This document shows positions 19,154 to 27,569 of a DNA stretch of 64,000 nt, piece after piece. This DNA comes from an uncultured Nitrospiraceae bacterium. Its GTDB lineage: Bacteria; Nitrospirota; Thermodesulfovibrionia; Thermodesulfovibrionales; SM23-35. Below the pieces are notes generated by a model. It was not told where the DNA came from. It saw nothing but the letters and a program-made list of their open reading frames with translations, and did not search any database. The stretch is taken from NCBI GenBank assembly GCA_937138415.1, contig CAKZPA010000026.1, positions 62,001 through 126,000 on the forward strand, in the 5' to 3' direction. How positions within the stretch are numbered: the stretch's first letter is position 1; the number at the start of each line of letters is the position of its first letter. The position numbers were made by a program, and so were the translations under genes.

Positions 19154-20732
19154 ACCGTGCTCCCTTTTCATTGGTAAAGAGAATATGGTCCTTCCACCCC
19201 TCGAACTTTTTCGGAAAATCGGAGCGATAGTGGGCGCCGACGCTATTTTTTCGAAGGATGGCCGACTCCGTGATCACCTGCGAGACTTCGAGCATATTTT
19301 GCAGCTCGAGTTCCCTCCTCGTCCCGAATGGCACATCGAGAATGAACGACCACTCTTCCAGCTTCGAACGGGCTTCCGCGAGCGACTCCGCGCATCGTAT
19401 GATGCCGACCCGCTCCCACATTGTCTTTCTCAGGAGGTGCCTGATCTCCTCGATGTCGAATTTCGACACTTTCGTGCCCGATGAGGTTCCCACGCCTTTG
19501 TCCCTGGCCGGTCGGAGGCGTAACGGCCTCCTTCGCCCCGTTATCCCCGTGCCGTAACGAACGGCAGCGCGGCCCGCCCTCGCGCCGTACACCAGCCCTT
19601 CGAGGAGGCTGTTCGAGGCGAGCCTGTTGGCTCCGTGTACCCCTGTGCACGCGACTTCCCCGGCTGCGAAGAGTCCCCCGATGTTCGTCGCACCGTCGGT
19701 ATCCGTTTTAACGCCGCCCATGCTGTAGTGAGCACCCGGGGAGACCGGAATCGGTTCTTTCGTGATGTCGACGTCGTACTGGAGGCAGGTCGCGTAAATC
19801 CGTGGGAACCGACTCTTGATGAACGTTTCGTCAAGATGGGTGAGATCGAGAAGGACGTGGGTACTGTTGGTCCTCGCCATTTGAGAAACGATCGCCCTGC
19901 ACACTACATCGCGGGGAGCGAGCTCCGCATCGGGGTGGTAGTTCTTCATAAATGGCTCTCCACGAATGTTGCGCAATATCGCGCCTTCCCCCCTCATCGC
20001 CTCGCTCAAGAGGAACTGAGGGGCCGAAGGAGCGAAGAGAACGGTCGGATGGAACTGAATGAATTCCATATCTTCGAGTACGGCGCCCGCCCTCAGCGCG
20101 ATAGCCATTCCATCGCCAGTGGATACGGCGGGGTTCGTCGTTCTCGAGTACACCTGGCCCGCTCCGCCCGTGGCGAGCACGGTCGCTCTCGCGAAGACGA
20201 CCGACAGTTCCCCTCGAACGCGAACGAGGGAGCCGTAACATTCTCCGTCTTCCACGAGAAGGTCTTCGGTGAACGCGAACGGATATTTTTTGACCGAGGG
20301 GAAAGACCTCACCTTATTAAGGAGCACGCGTTCGAGCTCTCGCCCCGTCGAGTCACCGTGCGCGTGGAGAATTCGCTTCCGGGAATGGGCTGCTTCCATC
20401 GTGAAATCGAGTTTCGTCCCTTCGCGATCGAACTCCGCGCCCCACGAGATGAGTTCGCGGATTCTCTCGGGTCCTTCCTCGACGAGAATCCTGACCGCGT
20501 CCTCTCTGCACAAACCGTCGCCTGCGCGAAGCGTGTCCTCGTAGTGAATCCCGACTTCATCCTCGTCGCTCAGAGCGACCGCGATCCCCCCCTGCGCGTA
20601 CTCTGTGCTGCTCTCAGCTGGGAGATCTTTCGTGACAACGAGGACATCTCCGTAGGGAGCCATCTCGATTGCGGCCCTGAGTCCGGCGACACCGCTGCCG
20701 ATAATCAGGAAGTCGACCTCTTCTTCTCTCAT
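19137..20732 (-). CDS. nadB: L-aspartate oxidase
   Basis: An FAD enzyme that oxidises aspartate to iminoaspartate for NAD synthesis. Its 531 residues show the FAD-binding GSGVAGLRAAIEMA (from residue 12), the substrate loop SSTEYAQGGIA, GGAGQVYSRTTNP, the active-site region GARPDVVCR-like APRDVVCRAI, and SPGAHYSMGGVKTD with the catalytic His/Arg. NadB is favoured over SdhA/FrdA by overall length and these loops. It starts 43 bases after the creatininase-family gene and overlaps pyk by 17 bases. nadA and nadC are not in the window. It joins ligA and the cinA-type amidase as NAD-related neighbours. Confidence 0.94.
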   Translation of the reverse strand: MREEEVDFLIIGSGVAGLRAAIEMAPYGDVLVVTKDLPAESSTEYAQGGIAVALSDEDEVGIHYEDTLRAGDGLCREDAVRILVEEGPERIRELISWGAEFDREGTKLDFTMEAAHSRKRILHAHGDSTGRELERVLLNKVRSFPSVKKYPFAFTEDLLVEDGECYGSLVRVRGELSVVFARATVLATGGAGQVYSRTTNPAVSTGDGMAIALRAGAVLEDMEFIQFHPTVLFAPSAPQFLLSEAMRGEGAILRNIRGEPFMKNYHPDAELAPRDVVCRAIVSQMARTNSTHVLLDLTHLDETFIKSRFPRIYATCLQYDVDITKEPIPVSPGAHYSMGGVKTDTDGATNIGGLFAAGEVACTGVHGANRLASNSLLEGLVYGARAGRAAVRYGTGITGRRRPLRLRPARDKGVGTSSGTKVSKFDIEEIRHLLRKTMWERVGIIRCAESLAEARSKLEEWSFILDVPFGTRRELELQNMLEVSQVITESAILRKNSVGAHYRSDFPKKFEGWKDHILFTNEKGARYESIP

Positions 20733-20775
20733 ATGGTTGCAAGCATACTGGATACTGGACAGGAAATCAAGAACG

Positions 20776-21495
20776 TCATCGTGTCCTCTCCATCATATCG
20801 ATTACCTCGATGACCTTTTCGGCGATAACCGTGATCGCGCGCTTCCCTTTCTCCGCGGTCGCCTTGCCCGGATCGCCCCACACGCCCCCTTTCCAGTAGC
20901 GGACCTTGTCCTTCACGACGAGCGGCCGCGGAAAGCATGGGTATTCCGCCGGCGACCTCCCTTTAACGGTAGACCGCTCCAGGAAGAGCATGATCGAGGT
21001 CTCGAGTTCCCCGGCGTGGGAATCGTCGGGGGTTTCCGAAATCGACGAAAGTTCCTTCCATAAGAGGTCATAAGGAGAGAACACCGCGACGCGAAGACCG
21101 CTGAGGCGATCGACGAGTGTCTCCGCCGTTTCCCTCAACGCGGCCATGTGAAGACTCCCGCCGTGGCCCGAAACCAGGACGACATTCCGCAGACCTTTTC
21201 TGTGCGCCTCGGAAACGAGGTCGCGGGCCAGTGTCCTGAGCGTCTCGGGGGCGATGCCGATCGTCCCCGGATGATCGCGTGTCGCCGTGCACACGCCGTA
21301 GGGGACTGTCGGTGCGAGGAAGAATTTTCGCTTCTTCGCCGCCAGGAGGAGAACCTGCTGAACAATGAAAGAGTCGGTGTGGAGCGGCAGGTGCCGCCCG
21401 TGCTCCTCGATCGTGCCGAACGGAAACACGATCGTTTTCGTCTGCCTGAGATATTTCGTGAACTCGGGCATCGTCATCGTTTCGAGGATATACAT
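20776..21495 (-). CDS. Creatininase-family amidohydrolase
   Basis: A 239-residue metal-dependent hydrolase. It has the family's metal ligands: FPFGTIEEHGRHLPLHTD (Glu, His, Asp), SGHGGSLHMAALRE and DSHAGELETS. Relatives include creatininase, FAPy-type deformylases and MftE, so the substrate cannot be assigned. AGGAGG precedes the ATG at 21495. It heads the minus-strand run with nadB and pyk and may act in nucleotide or cofactor breakdown; this is inference from position only. Confidence 0.85.
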   Translation of the reverse strand: MYILETMTMPEFTKYLRQTKTIVFPFGTIEEHGRHLPLHTDSFIVQQVLLLAAKKRKFFLAPTVPYGVCTATRDHPGTIGIAPETLRTLARDLVSEAHRKGLRNVVLVSGHGGSLHMAALRETAETLVDRLSGLRVAVFSPYDLLWKELSSISETPDDSHAGELETSIMLFLERSTVKGRSPAEYPCFPRPLVVKDKVRYWKGGVWGDPGKATAEKGKRAITVIAEKVIEVIDMMERTR

Positions 21496-21512
21496 TCCAT
21501 TTCCCTCCTTTC

Positions 21513-21545
21513 GCCGCCAACGAATACCAGAGTGGTATCGGCGGC
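21513..21545 (-). promoter_or_regulatory. Leader hairpin before the creatininase-family gene
   Basis: GCCGCC (21513-21518) pairs with GGCGGC (21540-21545), with an inner ATACC/GGTAT stem. On the minus strand the hairpin lies in the leader about 18 bases before the start and just before the ribosome site. It could affect translation or be an upstream terminator remnant. Confidence 0.4.
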
Positions 21546-21659
21546 ATGGAAATCACGTTTCTGCCATTCAAAAGGACCGGCCATACGGGCATCGCGGTAC
21601 CGCGCTCCCCGATGAGGCAGTCCCGTCACGCTCGCCTGTCATATGCGGCGGAGCTGAAT

Positions 21660-21668
21660 TGATATAAT
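21660..21668 (+). promoter_or_regulatory. Extended -10 promoter for the DUF362-ferredoxin gene
   Basis: TGaTATAAT matches an extended -10 element. RNA would start about 7 bases later, giving a leader of roughly 30 bases with the ribosome site GAGAGGAGG before the ATG at 21707. No -35 box is seen. Confidence 0.55.
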
Positions 21669-21706
21669 AATCACTATCGTCGAACGATTCGGAGAGGAGG
21701 TCACCC

Positions 21707-22828
21707 ATGTCCATCGTCTATTTTGCATCAGCGAGGGCGAAGAAGTGGAAGTACGATGACAGCATGCCCGGGAAACTCGAGGCGCTCCTGAGGGAATTCA
21801 ATCTTGCCCGGTACTTCGAACCGAAAGAATGGGTTGCAGTCAAAACCCACTTTGGATCCGAAGGCGCGCATCGCATCGTTCGGCCCGTTTTCTTAAGAAA
21901 AGTGGTTGATGCCCTCCATGCCGCAGGGGCGAAACCGTTCGTGACGGATTCCGTTCGGATAAAAGGGCTCGACTATCTCCACGTCGCAAACGAGAACGGT
22001 ATAAACCACCTGTCGGTCGGCGCGCCGGTCATCCTCGCCGACGGGCTCTACGGGCACGATAACCTGATGGTGATGGCCGGCGACATTCTCGGTGAAATTG
22101 CTGTGGCAAGCGTCATCCATGACGTGCCGGCGATGGTCGTCTGTTCCCACGTGAAGGGACATATTCAGGCGGGCTATGGCGGCGCCATCAAGAATGTCGC
22201 TATGGGAGGCGTTAGCTCGAGCCACCGCACGTGTGGCTGGAAGTGCGGCAGGGGAGCGATGCACACCCTCGGTGAAGGCATGCTCTCGTGGGACAGGGAC
22301 AGGTGCGAACTCTGCGGACAGTGCATGGAGATCTGCCCCCTCGACGTCATCACGTTCGTCAACGGCGAGTTGCGTTGGAATGGCGACGAGTGCTGGCGGT
22401 GCGGGCGGTGTGAAAGGGTCTGCCAGTCGGGCGCTCTCTCGCTTCCGAAAGACGATGAACGGTTCATGCGGTCCCTCGCTGAGGCAGCGAAAGCGGTTCT
22501 CAGCACCTTCAAGAAAAATAAAGTGATCTACATCAATTTTCTGACGGAGATACAACCGGAGTGCGACTGCATGCCCGTCGCTGACGTGCCCGTCATACAG
22601 GATCAGGGTATCATGCTATCTGACGACATCGTCGCAATCGAGCAGGCGACCATCGACTTTCTACTCAAAGCCCCTCCGTTACCTCAGTCCGTGGCCGGAG
22701 AAAAAGCAATCTCGCCGGGCGACGACATTCTCTTCAAACTGAGCGCGAAACCATATTCGATACAGATAGAGGAGTCCGAACGTCTCGGCCTTGGCAGCCG
22801 GTCTTATGAATTGATCGAAGTGAGCTGA
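21707..22828 (+). CDS. DUF362 protein with two 4Fe-4S clusters
   Basis: A 373-residue cytoplasmic protein. The N-terminal 200 residues are a DUF362 domain (VAVKTHFGSEG, CSHVKGHIQAGYGGAIKNVAMG). A two-cluster ferredoxin domain follows: CELCGQCMEICPLD and CWRCGRCERVCQSG (about 203-250). The C-terminal part ends in a conserved helix with QIEESERLGLGS. Members of the family are widespread in anaerobes and have no settled biochemical role. The gene is monocistronic, with its own promoter and a hairpin after it. Confidence 0.88.
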   Translation: MSIVYFASARAKKWKYDDSMPGKLEALLREFNLARYFEPKEWVAVKTHFGSEGAHRIVRPVFLRKVVDALHAAGAKPFVTDSVRIKGLDYLHVANENGINHLSVGAPVILADGLYGHDNLMVMAGDILGEIAVASVIHDVPAMVVCSHVKGHIQAGYGGAIKNVAMGGVSSSHRTCGWKCGRGAMHTLGEGMLSWDRDRCELCGQCMEICPLDVITFVNGELRWNGDECWRCGRCERVCQSGALSLPKDDERFMRSLAEAAKAVLSTFKKNKVIYINFLTEIQPECDCMPVADVPVIQDQGIMLSDDIVAIEQATIDFLLKAPPLPQSVAGEKAISPGDDILFKLSAKPYSIQIEESERLGLGSRSYELIEVS

Positions 22829-22834
22829 AAATTA

Positions 22835-22869
22835 AATGCTGCTGCCCGTGGGAGTTGGACAGCAGCATT
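22835..22869 (+). terminator. Hairpin after the DUF362-ferredoxin gene
   Basis: AATGCTGCTG (22835-22844) is exactly inverted as CAGCAGCATT (22860-22869), six bases after the stop. There is no T-run, so it may be a weak or Rho-assisted terminator, or simply stabilise the 3' end. Confidence 0.5.
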
Positions 22870-22938
22870 AGGGGAGATAACGAGGCATTCGCTAAATAAA
22901 TACCATCAGTCATCCGTTTTTGTCAAGAAAAATATGTC

Positions 22939-24114
22939 CTACGTTCTATAGGCCGCGTTCACCCGAATGTATTCCTCCGTCAAATCGCAGGTCAGGACCC
23001 TGGCGGAAGCCTTCCCCATGTTGAGAGCGATCGTGATCTTCACCTCGTTTTTCCGAAGCGCCCTCGTCGCCGCCTCATCTCTGTCGGTAGAAACACCCCG
23101 ACGAACCACGGGTACCGGACCGAAAAAGATATCGACCTTTTCTTCGCGAAGTCCGATTCCGGAATAGCCGAGTGCCGCCATCACCCGCCCCCAGTTGGCG
23201 TCATTGCCGTAGATCGCCGTTTTGACAAGTTTCGAATTCGCGACGGAAAAGGCCGCCTTTTCGGCTTCGACCTCAGTCCGCGCCCCCTTCACCTCTATTT
23301 CGACGAGCTTCGTCGCGCCCTCTCCGTCCTCGACGATACGCTTCGACAACTCGAACGAAACCTCAGCGAGCGTTTCACGGAAAGCCCGAAAAGCTCGCGA
23401 CGTTCGCCGGAGGGGAGAGTTGCCGAGCAGTCCGTTTGCCATGATGAGGACCGTGTCATTCGTGGACATGTCGCCGTCGACGGTGATCCTGTTGAAAGAT
23501 GTTCCGACGGCGTCACGCAAACACGCATCGAGGGTTTCGCTTTCGACGCGGATGTCGGTGAGAAGAAAACAGAGCATTGTCGCCAGACGAGGACAAATCA
23601 TCCCGGCTCCCTTGCAGACGCCCGCGATCACTCCCGTTTTGCCGTCGACCGTGACCTTTTTCGCGACCACCTTAGGAAATCTATCGGTGGTCATCATTGC
23701 GGCGGCGACGTCGTCGAGGGAATGTGTCCCGGTCGCAGCGATCAGTTCGGCTATTTTCGGGCGAATTCGCTCCATGGGGAGGGGGATCCCGATCACGCCA
23801 GTGGAGCACACGAAAACACGGGAAGGTCGGACCCGGAGCTCCCGGGCCACGAGAGCGGTCATCTCCCGCGCGTCGTCCAGTCCCCGCCTGCCCGTGCACG
23901 CATTGGCATTCCCGCTATTGACGATCACAGCCTGACCCCTGCCGGCGCGGATTCTCTGCATAGCGAGACGCACGGGAGCCGCCTTCACCGCGTTCGAGGT
24001 AAAGACCCCGGCCATGTCGGCTTCGTGTTCCGAATAGATGAGCGCGAGATCTTTTCGCCCCGGTTTCTTTATCGCGGCTTCGACCGCGGAAAACAAGAAT
24101 CCCTTGGGAACCAT
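22939..24114 (-). CDS. argJ: Bifunctional ornithine acetyltransferase/N-acetylglutamate synthase
   Basis: Transfers acetyl from N-acetylornithine to glutamate in the cyclic arginine pathway. The 391-residue precursor is expected to cut itself between Ala178 and Thr179 in PRLATML, where Thr179 becomes the nucleophile. Other motifs are SGNANACTG, CSTGVIG, KGAGMI and TVDGDMSTNDTV, with ANWGRVMAALGYSG near the C-terminus. It begins 6 bases after argC on the same strand. Whether it can also use acetyl-CoA cannot be read from the sequence. Confidence 0.95.
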   Translation of the reverse strand: MVPKGFLFSAVEAAIKKPGRKDLALIYSEHEADMAGVFTSNAVKAAPVRLAMQRIRAGRGQAVIVNSGNANACTGRRGLDDAREMTALVARELRVRPSRVFVCSTGVIGIPLPMERIRPKIAELIAATGTHSLDDVAAAMMTTDRFPKVVAKKVTVDGKTGVIAGVCKGAGMICPRLATMLCFLLTDIRVESETLDACLRDAVGTSFNRITVDGDMSTNDTVLIMANGLLGNSPLRRTSRAFRAFRETLAEVSFELSKRIVEDGEGATKLVEIEVKGARTEVEAEKAAFSVANSKLVKTAIYGNDANWGRVMAALGYSGIGLREEKVDIFFGPVPVVRRGVSTDRDEAATRALRKNEVKITIALNMGKASARVLTCDLTEEYIRVNAAYRT

Positions 24115-24120
24115 CGATCC

Positions 24121-25161
24121 TCAGGGGAATGCGGCGAGGGTGTCGAGCGCGAGCGTTTCCTCGAACCCGAGGATGATATTCATATTCTGGACAGCCTGCC
24201 CCGAGGCTCCTTTTACGAGATTGTCGATGGCCGTTATGACAATGAGGGTGTTCGTTCGCTCGTCGACCTTGAGGCCGATGTCGCAACAGTTCGTCCCCTT
24301 CACGTTCTTGATGTTCGGATAATGCCCCCGCGGCAGCACTCTCACAAAAGGCTCCGTCGCATAGGCGTCGCGATAGATTTTCTCGATCGCGCCCGTTTCA
24401 AAGTTCCCGACGAGGGGGGCGTACATCGTCGTGAGGATCCCTCGGTCGACCGGCAAGAGATGGGGAGTAAAATTCACGACGACTTCTCGCCCGGTGAGGA
24501 GCGACAGCTCTTGCTCTATTTCGGGGGTGTGCCGGTGGGTTCCGACCGCGTACGCCTTGAACCCCTCGTTGACTTCGCAGAAGGCAACGGCGAGATCCGC
24601 TTTTCTCCCTGCGCCGCTCACGCCCGATTTCGCGTCGATGACGATCGCCGACGTGGCTATCAGTTTGTGTCTGATCGCCGGCAAAAGCCCCAGGAGCGCG
24701 CCGGTCGGATAACAGCCCGGGTTCGCAATCAGTCTCGCCCTTCGTATGTCTTCGCGGTAACGTTCCGGAAGGCCGTATACCGATTCCTTCAGTGTCGACG
24801 GAAACGCGTGCGGGACGTGGTACCAGCGCTCGTAATGTTGTGCGTCTCTCAGCCTGTAGTCGGCGGAAAGATCGATGACCGTCTTCCCCTGACGATAGAG
24901 AAAGTCGACCACCTCCTGCGATTCGCCATGAGGGAGCGCCGTGAAAAAGAGGTCGGCCTTTCCGGCGATGACGTCTTTGCGGAGAGGCTCGTAGGCGAGG
25001 TCGGTGTACGTCCTCAAATGAGGGAATAACTCGACAACGGTTTTCCCGGCGGATTTCTGAGACGTCACGCCGGCGACGTGTACCTTCGGATGTCGCGAAA
25101 GGATGCGAAGGAGTTCGCTCCCGGTGTAACCACTTCCCCCGCAAATGAAAACTCGAATCAT
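24121..25161 (-). CDS. argC: N-acetyl-gamma-glutamyl-phosphate reductase
   Basis: NADPH-dependent third step of arginine synthesis. The 346-residue protein has the Rossmann motif FICGGSGYTGSELLRIL, the catalytic Cys150 in ANPGCYPTG, SGVSGAGRK and HTPEIEQEL. It lies downstream of rplM-rpsI and upstream of argJ, an order also seen in other Deltaproteobacteria-like genomes. A 93-base palindromic repeat separates it from rpsI, so it may have its own transcript or depend on read-through. Confidence 0.95.
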   Translation of the reverse strand: MIRVFICGGSGYTGSELLRILSRHPKVHVAGVTSQKSAGKTVVELFPHLRTYTDLAYEPLRKDVIAGKADLFFTALPHGESQEVVDFLYRQGKTVIDLSADYRLRDAQHYERWYHVPHAFPSTLKESVYGLPERYREDIRRARLIANPGCYPTGALLGLLPAIRHKLIATSAIVIDAKSGVSGAGRKADLAVAFCEVNEGFKAYAVGTHRHTPEIEQELSLLTGREVVVNFTPHLLPVDRGILTTMYAPLVGNFETGAIEKIYRDAYATEPFVRVLPRGHYPNIKNVKGTNCCDIGLKVDERTNTLIVITAIDNLVKGASGQAVQNMNIILGFEETLALDTLAAFP

Positions 25162-25272
25162 TGCTTGGAATGTGGCGACGGGAGTGATCGGATGGCGGGC
25201 CGTATTACTGTTCGCGCTGAATCGATCATGTTTCCACCGTCAACAATTTCTGCCCCCGCGCATTGCGATTGA

Positions 25273-25365
25273 GGTGTCATCCATCCCACAGGCCCTCGGC
25301 GGCAGGGTGACATGGTAGGCCAGCCGAACCAAAAGGATCCGGCGGAGCTGCGCACTGATGACACC
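25273..25365. repeat. 93-base repeat with 9-bp terminal inverted repeats
   Basis: GGTGTCATC (25273-25281) and GATGACACC (25357-25365) bound a segment with internal GGATCC and GCTGCGCACT. The pattern GATCC...GCTGCGC...ATGAC closely matches the element at 30409-30455. It lies in the 276-base gap between rpsI and argC, where it may also act as a terminator or attenuator. Confidence 0.6.
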
Positions 25366-25437
25366 CGGAAGGCCCTCCCGCACAAGATATGATGCTGTCC
25401 GATCTCGTGGTCTCTCCACGAACGGAGCGTTCGGCAG

Positions 25438-25830
25438 CTATCTCTTCGAGAACTGGAATCTCTTGCGAGCGCCTTTTTGCCCGTACTTCTTGCGTTCTTT
25501 TTCCCGCGGGTCACGGGTGAGGAACCCTTCCTTCTTCAATCTCTGACGGAGATCGCTGTTCATCTCGACAATGGCCCGCGCGATGCCGTGCCTGACCGCA
25601 CCCGCCTGACCGGAGAGCCCCCCTCCCGAAACGTTCACTTTGACGTCATACTTTCCCGCGATTCCCGCGAGATCGATCGGTTGCCGTATGACCATGCGTA
25701 ACGTCTCGCGAGGGAAATAGACATCTGCTGGTTTATTGTTCACGACGATCTCGCCGCTTCCGGGGACGAGAGTCACCCGAGCGACGGATGTTTTCCTTCG
25801 GCCAGTTGCGTTGAACTGAATGTCAGCCAT
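25438..25830 (-). CDS. rpsI: 30S ribosomal protein S9
   Basis: A 130-residue ribosomal protein. It starts [14 protein letters not shown] and has the central [18 protein letters not shown] motif. The basic tail ends KRFQFSKR and reaches the P-site tRNA. It follows rplM by 12 bases, the near-universal rplM-rpsI operon. Confidence 0.98.
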   Translation of the reverse strand: MADIQFNATGRRKTSVARVTLVPGSGEIVVNNKPADVYFPRETLRMVIRQPIDLAGIAGKYDVKVNVSGGGLSGQAGAVRHGIARAIVEMNSDLRQRLKKEGFLTRDPREKERKKYGQKGARKRFQFSKR

Positions 25831-25842
25831 CGAATGCTCCTT

Positions 25843-26292
25843 TTATGTCCGTGTTGAACGAGTGCTTACTGCGAGGACTTCCGGTTTTTGAGCCTCGTGA
25901 GGATGTTCTTCTCCTCGATATACCTTTAACTTCTTGATCATCGCTCTGCCGAGCCTCCCTTTGGGAAGCATTCCCCACACTGCGGCGGTGATCACCTTTT
26001 CCGGAGAACGAGCGAGGCGTTCGCGGGCCGTCTGGGACTTGATGCCACCCGGATACCCCGAGTGCCAGTGATAGACCTTGTCGTCGAGCTTCTTGCCCGT
26101 GAGCTTCACCTTGTCGGCATTGATGACGACGACAAAATCCCCCGTATCGACGTTCGGCGTATACACCGGCTTGTTCTTGCCGAGCAAGTGTTCCGCAACG
26201 ATCACCGCAAGCCTCCCGAGGACGACGTCTTTCGCATCGACAAGGTACCATTTCCTTTCGATCTCGCCCTTTTTTGCGGAGAGAGTTCTCAT
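25843..26292 (-). CDS. rplM: 50S ribosomal protein L13
   Basis: A 149-residue protein with [37 protein letters not shown] and the core [22 protein letters not shown]. The C-terminal extension [18 protein letters not shown] is a little longer than typical. AAGGTG precedes the ATG. It heads rplM-rpsI behind a sigma-70-like promoter. Confidence 0.98.
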   Translation of the reverse strand: MRTLSAKKGEIERKWYLVDAKDVVLGRLAVIVAEHLLGKNKPVYTPNVDTGDFVVVINADKVKLTGKKLDDKVYHWHSGYPGGIKSQTARERLARSPEKVITAAVWGMLPKGRLGRAMIKKLKVYRGEEHPHEAQKPEVLAVSTRSTRT

Positions 26293-26327
26293 GTGAGCAC
26301 CTTCCTGATATTTTTTAAAGCTTTATA

Positions 26328-26356
26328 AGATAATAAAAGCACCGAATAATTGTCAA
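26328..26356 (-). promoter_or_regulatory. Promoter for rplM-rpsI
   Basis: On the minus strand TTGACA (26356-26351) is a perfect -35 box. TATTAT (15-base spacing) or TTATCT (17-base spacing) could be the -10. The site lies directly after the yqgE stop and gives a leader of about 30 bases, in a clearly AT-rich patch. Confidence 0.65.
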
Positions 26357-26358
26357 CG

Positions 26359-26919
26359 TCAGACGGAGCCCTGACGGCAGATTACCCTCTTGAGGTCAAC
26401 GCCGATGAGTGCGGCGGCGGCAGTCCAGCGTTCGTTTACGGGGACGTCGAATATGATGCGGTTGTCCGACGGCGCGACGAGCCAGCTATCTTCCATCAGT
26501 TCACGCTCGAGCTGACCGGGAGCCCACCCCGCGAACCCCAGGACAATGAGAAATTTTTCAGGACCCCTGCCGAGGGTGATGTCGGTCAACACCTCCTTCG
26601 CTGTTGTCAGGACGAGTTCGTCGTGAATTCTGATCGAGGGGTGGTAATCGCGGCCGGATGAATACAGCACGTACCCTTGCTCCGGTCTCACGGGACCACC
26701 ATAGTAGACGGGGATATCGATGAAACACTCTTTAATATCAAAACTGCTGCTGAGGGGAACGAAGCTACTGAGGAGGAGACGATTGACGACGAGGCCAAAT
26801 GCGCCGTCCTTTGAATGGTCGCAGATGAGGACGACGGTTCTCGCGAAATTCGGATCCCTCAACCCGGGAACCGCGATGAGGAACGTATTCGTCAGGTTTC
26901 TGATATCGATACGGTTCAT
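26359..26919 (-). CDS. YqgE/AlgH family protein (DUF179)
   Basis: A 186-residue protein of the UPF0301 family. It shows the N-terminal [21 protein letters not shown], then [27 protein letters not shown] and [14 protein letters not shown], all family signatures. The function is unsettled; the name AlgH comes from alginate regulation in Pseudomonas. The ATG at 26919 overlaps the rnhA stop by ATGA and is chosen over 26949, which would read back into rnhA. Confidence 0.93.
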   Translation of the reverse strand: MNRIDIRNLTNTFLIAVPGLRDPNFARTVVLICDHSKDGAFGLVVNRLLLSSFVPLSSSFDIKECFIDIPVYYGGPVRPEQGYVLYSSGRDYHPSIRIHDELVLTTAKEVLTDITLGRGPEKFLIVLGFAGWAPGQLERELMEDSWLVAPSDNRIIFDVPVNERWTAAAALIGVDLKRVICRQGSV

Positions 26920-27401
26920 GCGGCGTCCCGCCCTAACGCGCCCTTGCACCGCTTTATTGCGCGCCGTGCGAGCCTGTCGCAGCGTTCATTTTCCTCGTGA
27001 GCACTATGCCCCCTTATCCAGATCCACTCGATGTCGTGCATTTCCGAAAGGCGCGCGAGTTTTTCCCATAAATCCCGATTCGCTACAGCCTGTTTCTGAC
27101 TGTTCTGCCAGTTATTCTTCCGCCACCGCAGAATCCACGACGTCATTCCCTGCACCACGTAGTTCGAATCGGTGATGACTCTGACGGCACAGGGTCTTTT
27201 GAGCGTTTCGAGTGCCTTGATGACCGCCGTCAGCTCCATCCGGTTATTCGTCGTGAGAGGCTCGCATCCGGACATTTCGCGCTCGCGAGAACCGGACCGC
27301 AAGAGAATTCCGTACCCGCCGACGCCCGGATTCCCACTGCATGCGCCATCGGCAAAAATGTCGACAGCTGGTTTCCCAAGGTCTTTCTTCATGGGGGACA
27401 T
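26916..27401 (-). CDS. rnhA: Ribonuclease HI
   Basis: Cuts the RNA strand of RNA-DNA hybrids. All four catalytic acids are visible: [11 protein letters not shown] (Asp), [12 protein letters not shown] (Glu), [11 protein letters not shown] (Asp) and [10 protein letters not shown] (Asp), with the WVKGH-like [11 protein letters not shown] loop. The length of 161 residues is typical. The frame opens at 27461 but conserved sequence starts near 27401; ATG 27392 is also possible. A TACAAT lies 4 bases before ATG 27401, suggesting a very short leader. It is coupled to yqgE. Confidence 0.93.
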   Translation of the reverse strand: MSPMKKDLGKPAVDIFADGACSGNPGVGGYGILLRSGSREREMSGCEPLTTNNRMELTAVIKALETLKRPCAVRVITDSNYVVQGMTSWILRWRKNNWQNSQKQAVANRDLWEKLARLSEMHDIEWIWIRGHSAHEENERCDRLARRAIKRCKGALGRDAA

Positions 27402-27545
27402 AGGTATTGTACACCAAAGCATCTGTTCTCTGTCCATCGACGGATTCCCTCGCACGAGCAAGGCACGCGGTGGTGCCCGTCTTCGCGTGAAGGCATCCGT
27501 CTCTGTCTAGGGAACCGTGTATCCGGAGTTCAGCACGGCCCGGTA

Positions 27546-27554
27546 TGGTATAAT
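27546..27554 (+). promoter_or_regulatory. Extended -10 promoter for the gsp operon
   Basis: TGgTATAAT lies 15 bases before the GTG of gspE, with the ribosome site TGAGGA between. RNA would start around 27561, leaving a leader of about 10 bases. No good -35 is visible. Confidence 0.6.
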
Positions 27555-27569
27555 TTCTGAGGACAGCAC

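Noticed and set aside
23722-25029. Plus-strand open frame (435 codons) opposite argJ/argC
   Set aside because: Spans two conserved genes on the minus strand; no motif.
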